From the NCBI GenBank assembly GCA_964613665.1, contig CAZTIG010000013.1, positions 1-64,000 on the forward strand: a DNA stretch of 64,000 nt, in the 5' to 3' direction. Positions 39,280 through 47,142 of the stretch are shown piece by piece (positions within the stretch are counted from its first letter, which is position 1; each line of letters opens with the position of its first letter). This stretch comes from CAZQFV01 sp964613665 (GTDB lineage: Bacteria; Chloroflexota; Chloroflexia; DTKN01). A program made the translations under genes and the position numbers. The notes below the pieces were generated by a model, which saw only the letters and a program-made list of their open reading frames with translations, was not told the DNA's origin and did not search any database.

Positions 39280-40037
39280 CCCTGGTCACCGGAGCAGGAC
39301 GGGGGATCGGCCTGGCCATTGGCCGGAGCCTGGCAGCGGAAGGCTGTGACATCATCGTGGGTGACATCCATCCCCCCGCCCAGGTGAAGGACGCGCTGGC
39401 CGAGTTGACCGCGCAGGGGGCGGAGGTGCTCTACTGCCACGCCGATGTGGCCGACTCCGCGGCGCGGGAGCGCATGCTGAACGAGATCCGACAGCGCTTT
39501 GGCCGCCTGCACATCCTGGTGAACAACGCCGGGGTCGCCCCTCAGGTCCGGGCTGATCTGCTCGAGGCGACCGAGGAGAGCTACGACCGGGTCATGGCCA
39601 TCAACCTGAAGGGTCCGTACTTTCTCACCCAGGCCGTGGCCCGCTGGATGATCGCCCAGCGGCAGGAGGACAGCGCCTTCTCCGGCTGTATCGTCAACAT
39701 CTCCTCGATCTCGGCTACCGTGGCCTCCCCCAGCCGCGGCGAATACTGCCTCTCCAAGGCCGGTGTGAGCATGGCCACGCGGCTGTGGGCGGCGCGGCTG
39801 GGCGAGTTCGGTATCCCCGTCTACGAGGTCCGCCCGGGAGTGATCATGACGGAGATGACCCGGCCCGTGCAGGCCAGGTACGATCGGCTCATCGAAGAGG
39901 GCCTGATGATCCAGGCTCGTTGGGGCCAGCCCGAGGATGTCGGACGAGCCGTGGCCATGCTGGTCCGTGGCGATCTCCCCTACTCGACCGGCCAGGTGGT
40001 CATGGTCGATGGCGGGCTGACGGTGCCGCGATTGTAG
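39267..40037 (+). CDS. Short-chain dehydrogenase/reductase
   Basis: The 256-aa SDR has the cofactor motif TGAGRGIGLAIG (about 8-19), LVNNAGVAP, the catalytic Ser in VNISSISA, and YCLSK (Tyr-x3-Lys). It ends GQVVMVDGGLTVPRL, typical of FabG-like enzymes. It overlaps the preceding AKR gene by 13 bp, so the two are translationally coupled and may act in sequence on the same sugar acid. The substrate is not evident. Confidence 0.92.
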   Translation: MRRVALVTGAGRGIGLAIGRSLAAEGCDIIVGDIHPPAQVKDALAELTAQGAEVLYCHADVADSAARERMLNEIRQRFGRLHILVNNAGVAPQVRADLLEATEESYDRVMAINLKGPYFLTQAVARWMIAQRQEDSAFSGCIVNISSISATVASPSRGEYCLSKAGVSMATRLWAARLGEFGIPVYEVRPGVIMTEMTRPVQARYDRLIEEGLMIQARWGQPEDVGRAVAMLVRGDLPYSTGQVVMVDGGLTVPRL

Positions 40038-40061
40038 CTCTGGGAATCTCCGAAGGTGACG

Positions 40062-42053
40062 ATGCGCGAGGAGAGATTGGACACGGCCGGCGGGGCGATC
40101 CCGCTTCGCTGGGTGCACACCCTGGTCGTCGGCAGTGGTGCCGCCGGGCTGAGCGCGGCGGTCCAGCTCCACGCCCACGGGGTCGAGGACGTGCTGGTGG
40201 TGACCGAGGGACTGGAGATGGGCACCTCGATCAACACCGGCAGCGACAAGCAGACCTACTACAAACTCTCGCTGTGCGGGGACGAGGCCGATTCGCCCCG
40301 GGCCATGGCCGAGACCTACTTTGCCGGAGGCAGCATGCACGGCGATATCGCCCTGGTGGAAGCGAGTCTCTCCGCGCGGGCCTTTTTCCACCTGGTGAAC
40401 CTGGGGCTGCCTTTTCCCCGCGACCGCTACGGCCAATTCGTTGGCTACAAGACCGATCACGACCCGCGGCAGCGGGCCACGTCGATCGGTCCGTACACCT
40501 CCCGCGAGATGTGCCGTGTCCTCATCCAGCAGGCGAGGAGCATGGGCATCGAGTTGCGCGAGCGGAGCAACGTGGTCCAATTGCTGACGCTGGGCGAGGG
40601 GAAGGAGAAGCGTGCCGCCGGGGCCATCGTTGTCACGGCGGAGGGCCAACTCGAGGCCTACGCAGCGGAGAACGTGGTACTGGCTGTGGGCGGCCCCGGC
40701 GGTCTCTACCGGGACAGCGTCTATCCGCAGGTCCACACGGGCGGGATCGGTCTAGCCCTGCTGGCCGGGGCGCGGGCCCAGAACCTGCCCGAGTCGCAGT
40801 ATGGCCTGGCCTCGACCCGCTTCCGGTGGAACGTCTCCGGCACCTACATGCAGGTGATCCCCCGCTTTGTCAGCATGGCCGCCGACGGCGTGAGCGACGA
40901 GCGCGAGTTCCTGCGCGACTATTTCGCCTCCACGGACGAGATGAGCTCGCTCATCTTCCTGAAGGGCTACCAGTGGCCCTTTGACGCGCGCAAGGTGATC
41001 GGCGGATCCTCGCTGATCGACATCCTGGTCTATGTGGAAACCGTGCTGGCCGGCCGGCGGGTCTTCCTCGACTTCTGTCGCAATCCGGCCGGCTTCTCCC
41101 TCGCCGGTCTGGGAGACGAGGCGCGGAGCTACCTGGCCCGCTCGCAGGCACTGCTGGCCACGCCGCTGGAGCGGCTGCGTCGAATGAATCCGGCGGCCAT
41201 CGAGCTTTTTGCCGAGCACGGCATCGACATCGCTCGCGAGCCGCTGGAGATCGCCGTCTGCGCGCAGCACAACAACGGTGGTCTGGCCGGCAATATCTGG
41301 TGGGAGTCGGTGAACGTCCGGCACCTCTTTCCGGTGGGCGAGGTGAACGGCTCCCATGGTGTCTACCGGCCCGGCGGGTCGGCGTTGAACGCCGGCCAGG
41401 TGGGGGCCTTGCGCGCCGCGGAGTACATCGCCAATCGCTATGCGGACTGGTCCGTGCCGGGCGAGGCGGTGCGACTGGCGGCAACTGAGGCAGCTGGCGG
41501 TATCCGGGATTGGGTCAAGCGCTGCGCCGGGGCCGGGTCGTCGTGGCAGAGCGAGCGGGCGGAAATGCAGGAGCGTATGACGCGCGCCGGGGCCCACGTC
41601 CGCTCGCTCGCGGAGCTGCCCCCTGCCGTGTCCGAGGCCTGGGCCCAGTGGCGCCGGCTGGAGCGCAGTGGCTGCAGCTACCAGGGGCCCGGCGAGATGG
41701 CTGAGGCCCTGCGCAACCGTCCGCTCTGTTTCGCCCACGCCGTCTACCTGGAGGCGATCCACTTTGCCCTGCAAAGCGGCGTGGGCAGCCGTGGGTCGGC
41801 CGTCGCCCTGGCCGCGGATGGCAGGCCAATCCACGACAAGCTGGGCGATGCCTGGCGCATTGCCCCGGAGGGCCCAGCCTTTCGGGAGAAGGTGCTGGAG
41901 ACGACCGCCATGCCCGACGGCCGGGTGAGCAACTGCTGGGTGGACCGGCGGCCCATCCCCGCTACCGACGCCTGGTTCGAGACAGCCTGGGCCCACTTTC
42001 GCCGCGGGGCGATCTATGAGGATGGCGGTCCTGGAGCGAGCGAGTCGCGCTGA
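40062..42053 (+). CDS. FAD-dependent oxidoreductase of the fumarate reductase/succinate dehydrogenase flavoprotein family
   Basis: The ATG at 40062 is 5 nt after GAAGG; GTG 40056 is an alternative. The product has 663 aa. The FAD-binding start is TLVVGSGAAGLSAAV (about 20-34) with NTGSDKQTYY after it. The family's closing flavin segment is clear in LFPVGEVNGSHGVYRPGG and ALNAGQVGALRAAEYI (about 425-455). A C-terminal helical part completes it. No heme or iron-sulfur partner is encoded nearby. With the OYE-like gene in the same operon, it may oxidise or reduce a C=C or C-O bond in an unusual uronate. Confidence 0.88.
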   Translation: MREERLDTAGGAIPLRWVHTLVVGSGAAGLSAAVQLHAHGVEDVLVVTEGLEMGTSINTGSDKQTYYKLSLCGDEADSPRAMAETYFAGGSMHGDIALVEASLSARAFFHLVNLGLPFPRDRYGQFVGYKTDHDPRQRATSIGPYTSREMCRVLIQQARSMGIELRERSNVVQLLTLGEGKEKRAAGAIVVTAEGQLEAYAAENVVLAVGGPGGLYRDSVYPQVHTGGIGLALLAGARAQNLPESQYGLASTRFRWNVSGTYMQVIPRFVSMAADGVSDEREFLRDYFASTDEMSSLIFLKGYQWPFDARKVIGGSSLIDILVYVETVLAGRRVFLDFCRNPAGFSLAGLGDEARSYLARSQALLATPLERLRRMNPAAIELFAEHGIDIAREPLEIAVCAQHNNGGLAGNIWWESVNVRHLFPVGEVNGSHGVYRPGGSALNAGQVGALRAAEYIANRYADWSVPGEAVRLAATEAAGGIRDWVKRCAGAGSSWQSERAEMQERMTRAGAHVRSLAELPPAVSEAWAQWRRLERSGCSYQGPGEMAEALRNRPLCFAHAVYLEAIHFALQSGVGSRGSAVALAADGRPIHDKLGDAWRIAPEGPAFREKVLETTAMPDGRVSNCWVDRRPIPATDAWFETAWAHFRRGAIYEDGGPGASESR

Positions 42054-42067
42054 GGAGGAGGACAGAG

Positions 42068-43099
42068 ATGAAACAGGTGGTTACCTTCGGAGAGATTATG
42101 CTGAGGCTATCCCCGCCTGGCCATCAGCGCTTTGTCCAGGCGCGGAGCCTCGACGTCGTCTATGGCGGCGGTGAGGCCAATGTGGCGGCGTCCCTGGCCC
42201 ACTATGGTCTGGCGGTCGAGTATGTCACACGGCTGCCGGCCCACGAGATCGGCGACGCCTGCCTCAACTTCCTGCGGCAGCATGGCGTCGGTACGCGGCA
42301 CATCGTCCGCGGCGGCGAGCGCCTGGGCATCTACTTCCTGGAGGTCGGCGCAGCGCAGCGCGGCAGCAAGGTCATCTACGATCGGGCCGGGTCGTCGTTG
42401 GCCACTATCGGCCCCGGCATGATCGACTGGAAGAGTGTGTTCGTGGAAGCCGACTGGTTCCATTGGACCGGGATCACGCCGGCCGTTTCCGAGGGTGCCG
42501 CCCAGGCCTGCCTGGAGGCCGTGCAGGTGGCCAGGGAGACGGGCCTGACGGTCTCCTGCGACCTGAACTACCGCAAGAACCTCTGGAAGTGGGGCCGGCC
42601 GGCCGGGGAGGTCATGCCCGAGCTGGTGCGCTGGTGCGACGTGGCCATCGGCAACGAGGAGGATGCCGAGAGGGTATTCGGTATCCGGGCTCCGGAGGTC
42701 GACGTGCTGGCGGGCAGGGTCGAGGCGGCTCCCTATGTCGAGGTCTGCAACGAGCTGGCGCAGCGTTTTCCCAACCTGCGGACGATCGCCATCACACTGC
42801 GCGGATCGCTCTCCGCCAGCCACAACACCTGGAGCGCGATGCTCTGGCAGCAGGGCCAGGTGTACACGGCCCGTCAGTACGACATCGTCGATATCGTCGA
42901 CCGGGTCGGCGGTGGCGATAGCTTCTGCGCGGGCTTGATTTACGGCCTGCGCGTCTATGGCGACGTGCAGCGGGCGCTGGACTTTGCCGTGGCCGCTTCC
43001 TGCCTGAAGCATACCATCCCGGGTGATTTCAACCTGGTCAGCGTCGCCGAGGTGGAGAAACTGATGGGCGGCGACGTCTCGGGCCGGGTCAGCCGCTGA
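42068..43099 (+). CDS. kdgK: 2-dehydro-3-deoxygluconate kinase (PfkB family)
   Basis: It phosphorylates KDG to KDPG with ATP in the cytoplasm. The 343-aa PfkB protein begins MKQVVTFGEIMLRLSPPG. The substrate-binding GGGEANVAASLAHYG is near 33-47, and the catalytic DRVGGGDSFCAGL near 277-289 carries the base Asp. Similarity to KDG kinases and the KDPG aldolase gene two positions downstream support the assignment over ribokinase or fructokinase. Strong SD: GAGGAGGACAG. Confidence 0.93.
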   Translation: MKQVVTFGEIMLRLSPPGHQRFVQARSLDVVYGGGEANVAASLAHYGLAVEYVTRLPAHEIGDACLNFLRQHGVGTRHIVRGGERLGIYFLEVGAAQRGSKVIYDRAGSSLATIGPGMIDWKSVFVEADWFHWTGITPAVSEGAAQACLEAVQVARETGLTVSCDLNYRKNLWKWGRPAGEVMPELVRWCDVAIGNEEDAERVFGIRAPEVDVLAGRVEAAPYVEVCNELAQRFPNLRTIAITLRGSLSASHNTWSAMLWQQGQVYTARQYDIVDIVDRVGGGDSFCAGLIYGLRVYGDVQRALDFAVAASCLKHTIPGDFNLVSVAEVEKLMGGDVSGRVSR

Positions 43100-43120
43100 G
43101 GAGTCGAGGAGGTATCTGCC

Positions 43121-43582
43121 ATGGAACACGCTACGCTGGGGATTGAACGCATCCACATCCTGCGAGTGGATCCTGGGGAGGATGTGCTGCTCTCGGTGAA
43201 CCGCTTCCTGGCAGAGACGGGGCTGCAGCAGGCGGTGGTGTTGGGGGGCTACGGCACGCTGACGTCCCACCATCTGCACTGGGTGAAGCACGATCGGTTC
43301 CCCACCGAGCATGTCCTGGGCCGGGGCGCAGGGGGGATCGAGATCCTGGCTATGAGCGGGACCGTCGTCGGGGGGGAGCCGCACATCCACGTGACGCTTT
43401 CCACGCCTGCCGGGGCCTACGGGGGCCATCTGCACGAGGGCAGCACCGCATATGTCCTATGCGAGATCTTCTTCGCCGAGGTGGCCGGCCGCAGGCTGCG
43501 GCGCGAGCCGGTGGCGGTGGAGGTGCCCGGCATGGGAGCCGGGACAGTTCTCCGGCTTACCTTTGGGCCGGCGGCCGACTAG
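43121..43582 (+). CDS. PPC/DUF296 domain protein
   Basis: The 153-aa protein is a single PPC (DUF296) domain. It has VDPGEDVLLSVNRFLAE, GGYGTLTSHHLHWV, and the diagnostic GEPHIHVTLSTPAGAYGGHLHEG with conserved His residues that can bind a metal. In plants this domain follows AT-hooks. Bacterial stand-alone forms have unknown roles, possibly metal-dependent trimeric binding of nucleotides or small ligands. It lies between kdgK and eda, so a regulatory or accessory part in uronate use is plausible. Confidence 0.88.
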   Translation: MEHATLGIERIHILRVDPGEDVLLSVNRFLAETGLQQAVVLGGYGTLTSHHLHWVKHDRFPTEHVLGRGAGGIEILAMSGTVVGGEPHIHVTLSTPAGAYGGHLHEGSTAYVLCEIFFAEVAGRRLRREPVAVEVPGMGAGTVLRLTFGPAAD

Positions 43583-43630
43583 CGGCCGCTGGCTGCGGGG
43601 TTGCCTGGAACAGCGGATCAGGAGGAGATC

Positions 43631-44305
43631 ATGGCGCGCTTCGATCGTCTGACCGTGCTGAAGGCGATGCTGGAGACCGGGTTGGTGCCCGTCTTCTACC
43701 AGGCCGATGTGGAGGTTGCCCAGAGGATCGTCGCCGCCTGTGCCGAGGGCGGGGCCCGGACGATCGAGTTTACCAACCGGGGCGACCGCGCCTGGAATGT
43801 CTTCACCGAGCTTGCCGCCTTCGTCGACCGGACCCTGCCTGGGGTGATCCTGGGCGTGGGCTCGGTCGTCGATGCCCCCACGGCGGCGCTGTACATTGCC
43901 AGCGGGGCCAACTTTGTGGTGGGCCCGCTCCTGAGTGCCGAGGTAGCCCGGGTGTGCAATCGTAGGAAGATCGCCTACTGCCCGGGCTGCGGCAGCGTGA
44001 GCGAGATCTCGGCGGCGGAGGAGATGGGGGTGGAGATCGTCAAGGTCTTTCCGGGTGCCGAGGTAGGGGGGCCGGCCTTTGTCAAGGCGGTGCTCGGGCC
44101 GATGCCCTGGACCCGTATCATGCCGACCGGCGGGGTCAAGGCGACGCGGGAGAGTGTCTTTGCCTGGATCCAGGCCGGCACGGCCTGTCTGGGCATGGGC
44201 AGCAACCTCGTCCGCAAGGAATGGGTCGCTGCTGGTGACTATGGCGCGATTCGCGACCTGGTGTGCCAGGTGCTGGCATGGGTACAGGAGGCGCGGTCGA
44301 AATGA
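43631..44305 (+). CDS. eda: KDPG/KHG aldolase
   Basis: It cleaves 2-dehydro-3-deoxy-6-phosphogluconate to pyruvate and glyceraldehyde-3-phosphate. The 224-aa class I aldolase has TIEFTNRGD with the catalytic Glu and YCPGCGSVSE. The Schiff-base Lys is in VEIVKVFPGAE, and the phosphate-binding MPTGGVKAT follows. The ATG at 43631 follows GGAGGAGATC. Its stop overlaps the start of the OYE-like gene. Confidence 0.95.
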   Translation: MARFDRLTVLKAMLETGLVPVFYQADVEVAQRIVAACAEGGARTIEFTNRGDRAWNVFTELAAFVDRTLPGVILGVGSVVDAPTAALYIASGANFVVGPLLSAEVARVCNRRKIAYCPGCGSVSEISAAEEMGVEIVKVFPGAEVGGPAFVKAVLGPMPWTRIMPTGGVKATRESVFAWIQAGTACLGMGSNLVRKEWVAAGDYGAIRDLVCQVLAWVQEARSK

Positions 44306-45741
44306 CATACCGTCGGATGGCTTCGCTCAAGACCACCCAGGATATGCGCGCCCATCTGGCCGCGCTGGGGGTCGATCTGCCGTTGGACGAGCAGGTCGAG
44401 GCCGGCTCGGGGGCGCCGCTGGCTCAGCCGTACCGGCTACGGAGCGGGTTCACCGTCGGCAACCGCTTCTGTGTCCTGCCCATGGAGGGGTGGGACGGGA
44501 CCACGGACGGACGGCCGACCGACCTGGTAGTGCGGCGCTGGCGCCGTTTCGGCCAGAGCGGGGCCAAGCTGATCTGGGGCGGCGAGGCGGTGGCGGTGCG
44601 CCCGGACGGCCGGGCCAACCCCAACCAGTTGTTGATCGATACCAGGACGGTGGGAGAGCTGGCTGCGCTGCGGCAGGCATTGGTGGCCGAGCACGAGGCC
44701 CACTTCGGCTGCAGCGGTGATCTGCTGGTGGGGCTGCAACTGACCCACTCGGGGCGGTTTTCTCGTCCGAGCGAGAAGGCGCGGCCCGAGCCGCGCATCC
44801 TCTACCACCACCCTCATCTCGACCGCCGGGTGGGCCTCACTGCCGAGGCCCCGGTGTGGAGCGACAAGGAGATCGCTGCGCTGGTGGAGGACTTTGCCCG
44901 GGCCGGCCGGCTGGCCCAAGAGGCCGGGTTTCACTTTGTCGATGTCAAGCACTGCCACGGCTACCTGGGGCACGAATTCCTCAGCGCGCGCGACCGCCGG
45001 GGGCGCTATGGAGGTAGTCTGGAGAACCGGACGCGCTTCCTGCGCGAGGTCGTAGCCGCCATCCGGGCCAGAGCGCCAGGGCTGCAGATAGGGGTGCGGC
45101 TGAGCGCCTTTGATTTCGTGCCCTTTCGGCCGGGTCCCGATGGGCAGGGCGTGCCCGAGCCGTTCGCCGGCCCGCTCTACCGCTACGCCTTTGGCGGCGA
45201 TGGCACGGGCACGGGCATCGATCTGGACGAGCCGCGGGCCCTGCTCGACCAGCTGGCCTCGCTGGACATCGAGCTGGTCTGCATCACCGCGGGCAGCCCC
45301 TACTACTGCCCGCACGTGCAGCGGCCGGCACTCTTTCCGCCCTCTGACGGCTATCGCCCGCCGGAGGATCCTCTGGTGGGCGTCGCCCGCCAGATCGCCG
45401 TGACCGCGGCCTTGAAGCGCTATCGTCCGGAGTTGGCGCTGGTGGGCTCGGGCTACTCCTACCTGCAGGAATGGCTGCCCCATGTCGCGCAGGGAGTGGT
45501 GCGCAGCGGTCAAGCCGATTTCGTGGGTCTGGGGCGCATGATGCTATCGTACCCGGAGATGGCTGCCGACGTGCTGGCCGGCCGGCCGCTGCAGCAGCGG
45601 CGTATCTGCCGTACCTTCAGCGACTGCACGACTGCGCCGCGGCAGGGGCTGGTCTCAGGCTGCTATCCGCTTGACGAGTTCTACCGGGGACGCCCCGAAG
45701 CCGCTCTGCTGGCCGAGAGAAAACGAAATCCTCCGGCTTGA
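44302..45741 (+). CDS. Old yellow enzyme-like NADH:flavin oxidoreductase
   Basis: ATG 44302 overlaps the eda stop (ATGA), giving 479 aa. The FMN barrel of the OYE family is visible: FCVLPMEGWDG, LLVGLQLTHSGRFSRPS, FVDVKHCHGYLGHEFLSARDRR, GRYGGSLENRTRFL, and FVGLGRMMLSYPEMAADV. The usual C-terminal iron-sulfur and FAD half of large OYEs is absent. Such enzymes reduce activated C=C bonds. The closing CRTFSDCTTAPRQG has two Cys but no complete cluster motif. It is the last gene before a strong terminator. Confidence 0.88.
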   Translation: MTYRRMASLKTTQDMRAHLAALGVDLPLDEQVEAGSGAPLAQPYRLRSGFTVGNRFCVLPMEGWDGTTDGRPTDLVVRRWRRFGQSGAKLIWGGEAVAVRPDGRANPNQLLIDTRTVGELAALRQALVAEHEAHFGCSGDLLVGLQLTHSGRFSRPSEKARPEPRILYHHPHLDRRVGLTAEAPVWSDKEIAALVEDFARAGRLAQEAGFHFVDVKHCHGYLGHEFLSARDRRGRYGGSLENRTRFLREVVAAIRARAPGLQIGVRLSAFDFVPFRPGPDGQGVPEPFAGPLYRYAFGGDGTGTGIDLDEPRALLDQLASLDIELVCITAGSPYYCPHVQRPALFPPSDGYRPPEDPLVGVARQIAVTAALKRYRPELALVGSGYSYLQEWLPHVAQGVVRSGQADFVGLGRMMLSYPEMAADVLAGRPLQQRRICRTFSDCTTAPRQGLVSGCYPLDEFYRGRPEAALLAERKRNPPA

Positions 45742-45790
45742 GTGGGCCGCGTCTTGCAGTGAATAGCCCCAGGCACAGGGAACCACGTGA

Positions 45791-45820
45791 GGGCTTGCCC
45801 GAACTGGGCAGCCCCTTTTT
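45791..45820 (+). terminator. Intrinsic terminator of the first uronate operon
   Basis: GGGCTTGCCC, loop GAACT, GGGCAGCCCC, then TTTTT. The stem has one bulged T. It lies 8 bp before the lacI-type promoter. Confidence 0.82.
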
Positions 45821-45827
45821 ATGTGTA

Positions 45828-45856
45828 TTGACAAAGGAGCCTGCTTCTGCTATAAT
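45828..45856 (+). promoter_or_regulatory. Promoter of the LacI-family regulator gene
   Basis: TTGACA (45828-45833), 17 bp, TATAAT (45851-45856) is a perfect consensus promoter, so control must come from the operator just downstream. Confidence 0.85.
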
Positions 45857-45857
45857 G

Positions 45858-45885
45858 CCGTTAGCGTTATCGGTAGCGATAACGG
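45858..45885 (+). promoter_or_regulatory. LacI-type operator at the regulator's own promoter
   Basis: A 28-bp region CCGTTA...TAACGG includes GTTAGCG and GTAGCGATAACG half-sites in inverted order and covers the transcription start. The 11-mer TAGCGATAACG recurs (reversed) in the operator at 47006-47028. Confidence 0.75.
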
Positions 45886-45902
45886 ACAGTGGAGGTTCCA
45901 GC

Positions 45903-46904
45903 ATGCCCCGTCGTATCACCATGGCCGATGTAGCACGTGCAGCCGGTGTCTCGGCGATGACGGTTTCCCGCGTGCTCAACAACAAGGGCGACGTCAGCGC
46001 GGAGACGCGCCAGCGCGTCCGCGAGATCGTCAGGCAGTTGGACTATCGCCCCAGTGGTGTGGCGCGCGGGCTGGTGACGCAGCGCACGGGCACGTTGGGC
46101 CTGGTCGTGCCCGATGTGGCCAACCCGTTCTTCTCCGGTGTGGCGCGTGGGGCCGAGGATCAGGCTTACGCTGAGGGTTATAGCGTCCTCCTATGCAACA
46201 CCAATGAGGACCCGCAGCGTGAGGTGGCCATCCTGCGGTCGTTGGAGGAGAAGCGTGTGGACGGCCTGGTCCTGTGTAGTTCCCGCCTCGATGAGAAAAT
46301 CCTCCGCTCGCTCCTGGAGCGTCACCCTGCCGCTGTCCTGGTGAATCGCCGGCTGGAGGGCGATAGTGTCGGCGTGGTTCTGGCGGACGACGAGGCCGGC
46401 TGTCGGGAGATGACCAAGCTGCTGTTGCAGGCCGGCCATCGGGCCATCGCGTTTCTGGCTGGCCCGGCGGTCTCCTACAGCGGGCAGCAGCGCACGCGCG
46501 GCTACCGGGCTGCTCTGGTCGCGGCCGGCCTACCGTACAACTCGGCCTGGGTACGCCACTGTTCAGCCTTTGTCGAAGGTGGGCTGGTGGCAGCTCGCGA
46601 CCTGCTCATCGCCTACCCCGAGCTGACCGCCCTCGTCTGCTACAATGACCTGGTCGCCGTGGGCGCGCTGCAGGCATGTGCCGAGCTGGGTCGCCAGGTT
46701 CCTGGCGACTTGGCGGTCGCTGGCTTTGACGACATCCCCCTGGTCGATCGGATCACCCCTGCGCTGACCACCTGTCATGTGCCGCGCTACGATATGGGCG
46801 CTCAGGCGATGCGGCTGCTGTTGGATCGCATCCACGGCTGTTCCGAGGAGTGCCAGGAGGTGGTGCTCCCCGTGGAACTGATCACCAGAGCCAGCGCGCC
46901 ATAA
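45903..46904 (+). CDS. LacI family transcriptional regulator
   Basis: The 333-aa repressor has the LacI helix-turn-helix at about 7-30 (MADVARAAGVSAMTVSRVLN) with the hinge helix RPSGVARGL. A periplasmic-binding-like sensor domain follows from 60 on (LGLVVPDVANPFFSG, AVAGFDDIPLVDRITPALTT). It lies between the two uronate operons and directly upstream of the importer operon. Shared operator sequences suggest that it represses itself and the importer, with a uronate-derived inducer such as KDG. Confidence 0.93.
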   Translation: MPRRITMADVARAAGVSAMTVSRVLNNKGDVSAETRQRVREIVRQLDYRPSGVARGLVTQRTGTLGLVVPDVANPFFSGVARGAEDQAYAEGYSVLLCNTNEDPQREVAILRSLEEKRVDGLVLCSSRLDEKILRSLLERHPAAVLVNRRLEGDSVGVVLADDEAGCREMTKLLLQAGHRAIAFLAGPAVSYSGQQRTRGYRAALVAAGLPYNSAWVRHCSAFVEGGLVAARDLLIAYPELTALVCYNDLVAVGALQACAELGRQVPGDLAVAGFDDIPLVDRITPALTTCHVPRYDMGAQAMRLLLDRIHGCSEECQEVVLPVELITRASAP

Positions 46905-46975
46905 CAGCGTGCCAGCTGAAGGGCGGCTCCGGGGAATGTCCACAGCACCTGCGTCGCCGAGAACCCAAGAGACTC

Positions 46976-47004
46976 TTGACAGGAGGCCATGCACATGGTA
47001 TACT
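46976..47004 (+). promoter_or_regulatory. Promoter of the oligosaccharide importer operon
   Basis: TTGACA (46976-46981), 17 bp, TATACT (46999-47004). The operator begins two bases later. Confidence 0.82.
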
Positions 47005-47005
47005 G

Positions 47006-47028
47006 GTAGCGCTAACGTTATCGCTAAC
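47006..47028 (+). promoter_or_regulatory. LacI-type operator at the importer promoter
   Basis: GTAGCGCTAAC is followed at once by GTTATCGCTAAC. The second half repeats, on the other strand, the TAGCGATAACG of the regulator's operator. A weaker GGCGGTAAC follows at 47032-47040. It covers the transcription start, fitting repression. Confidence 0.75.
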
Positions 47029-47142
47029 AATGGCGGTAACCAGAGGTCCACGGCAAAGGAGGTGGGGACTCGAAGCATTCCGTTCACGCGCAGGATGGCC
47101 CAGAAGCCCAGGTACCACACAGGCAAAACGGGAGGACCTCCG

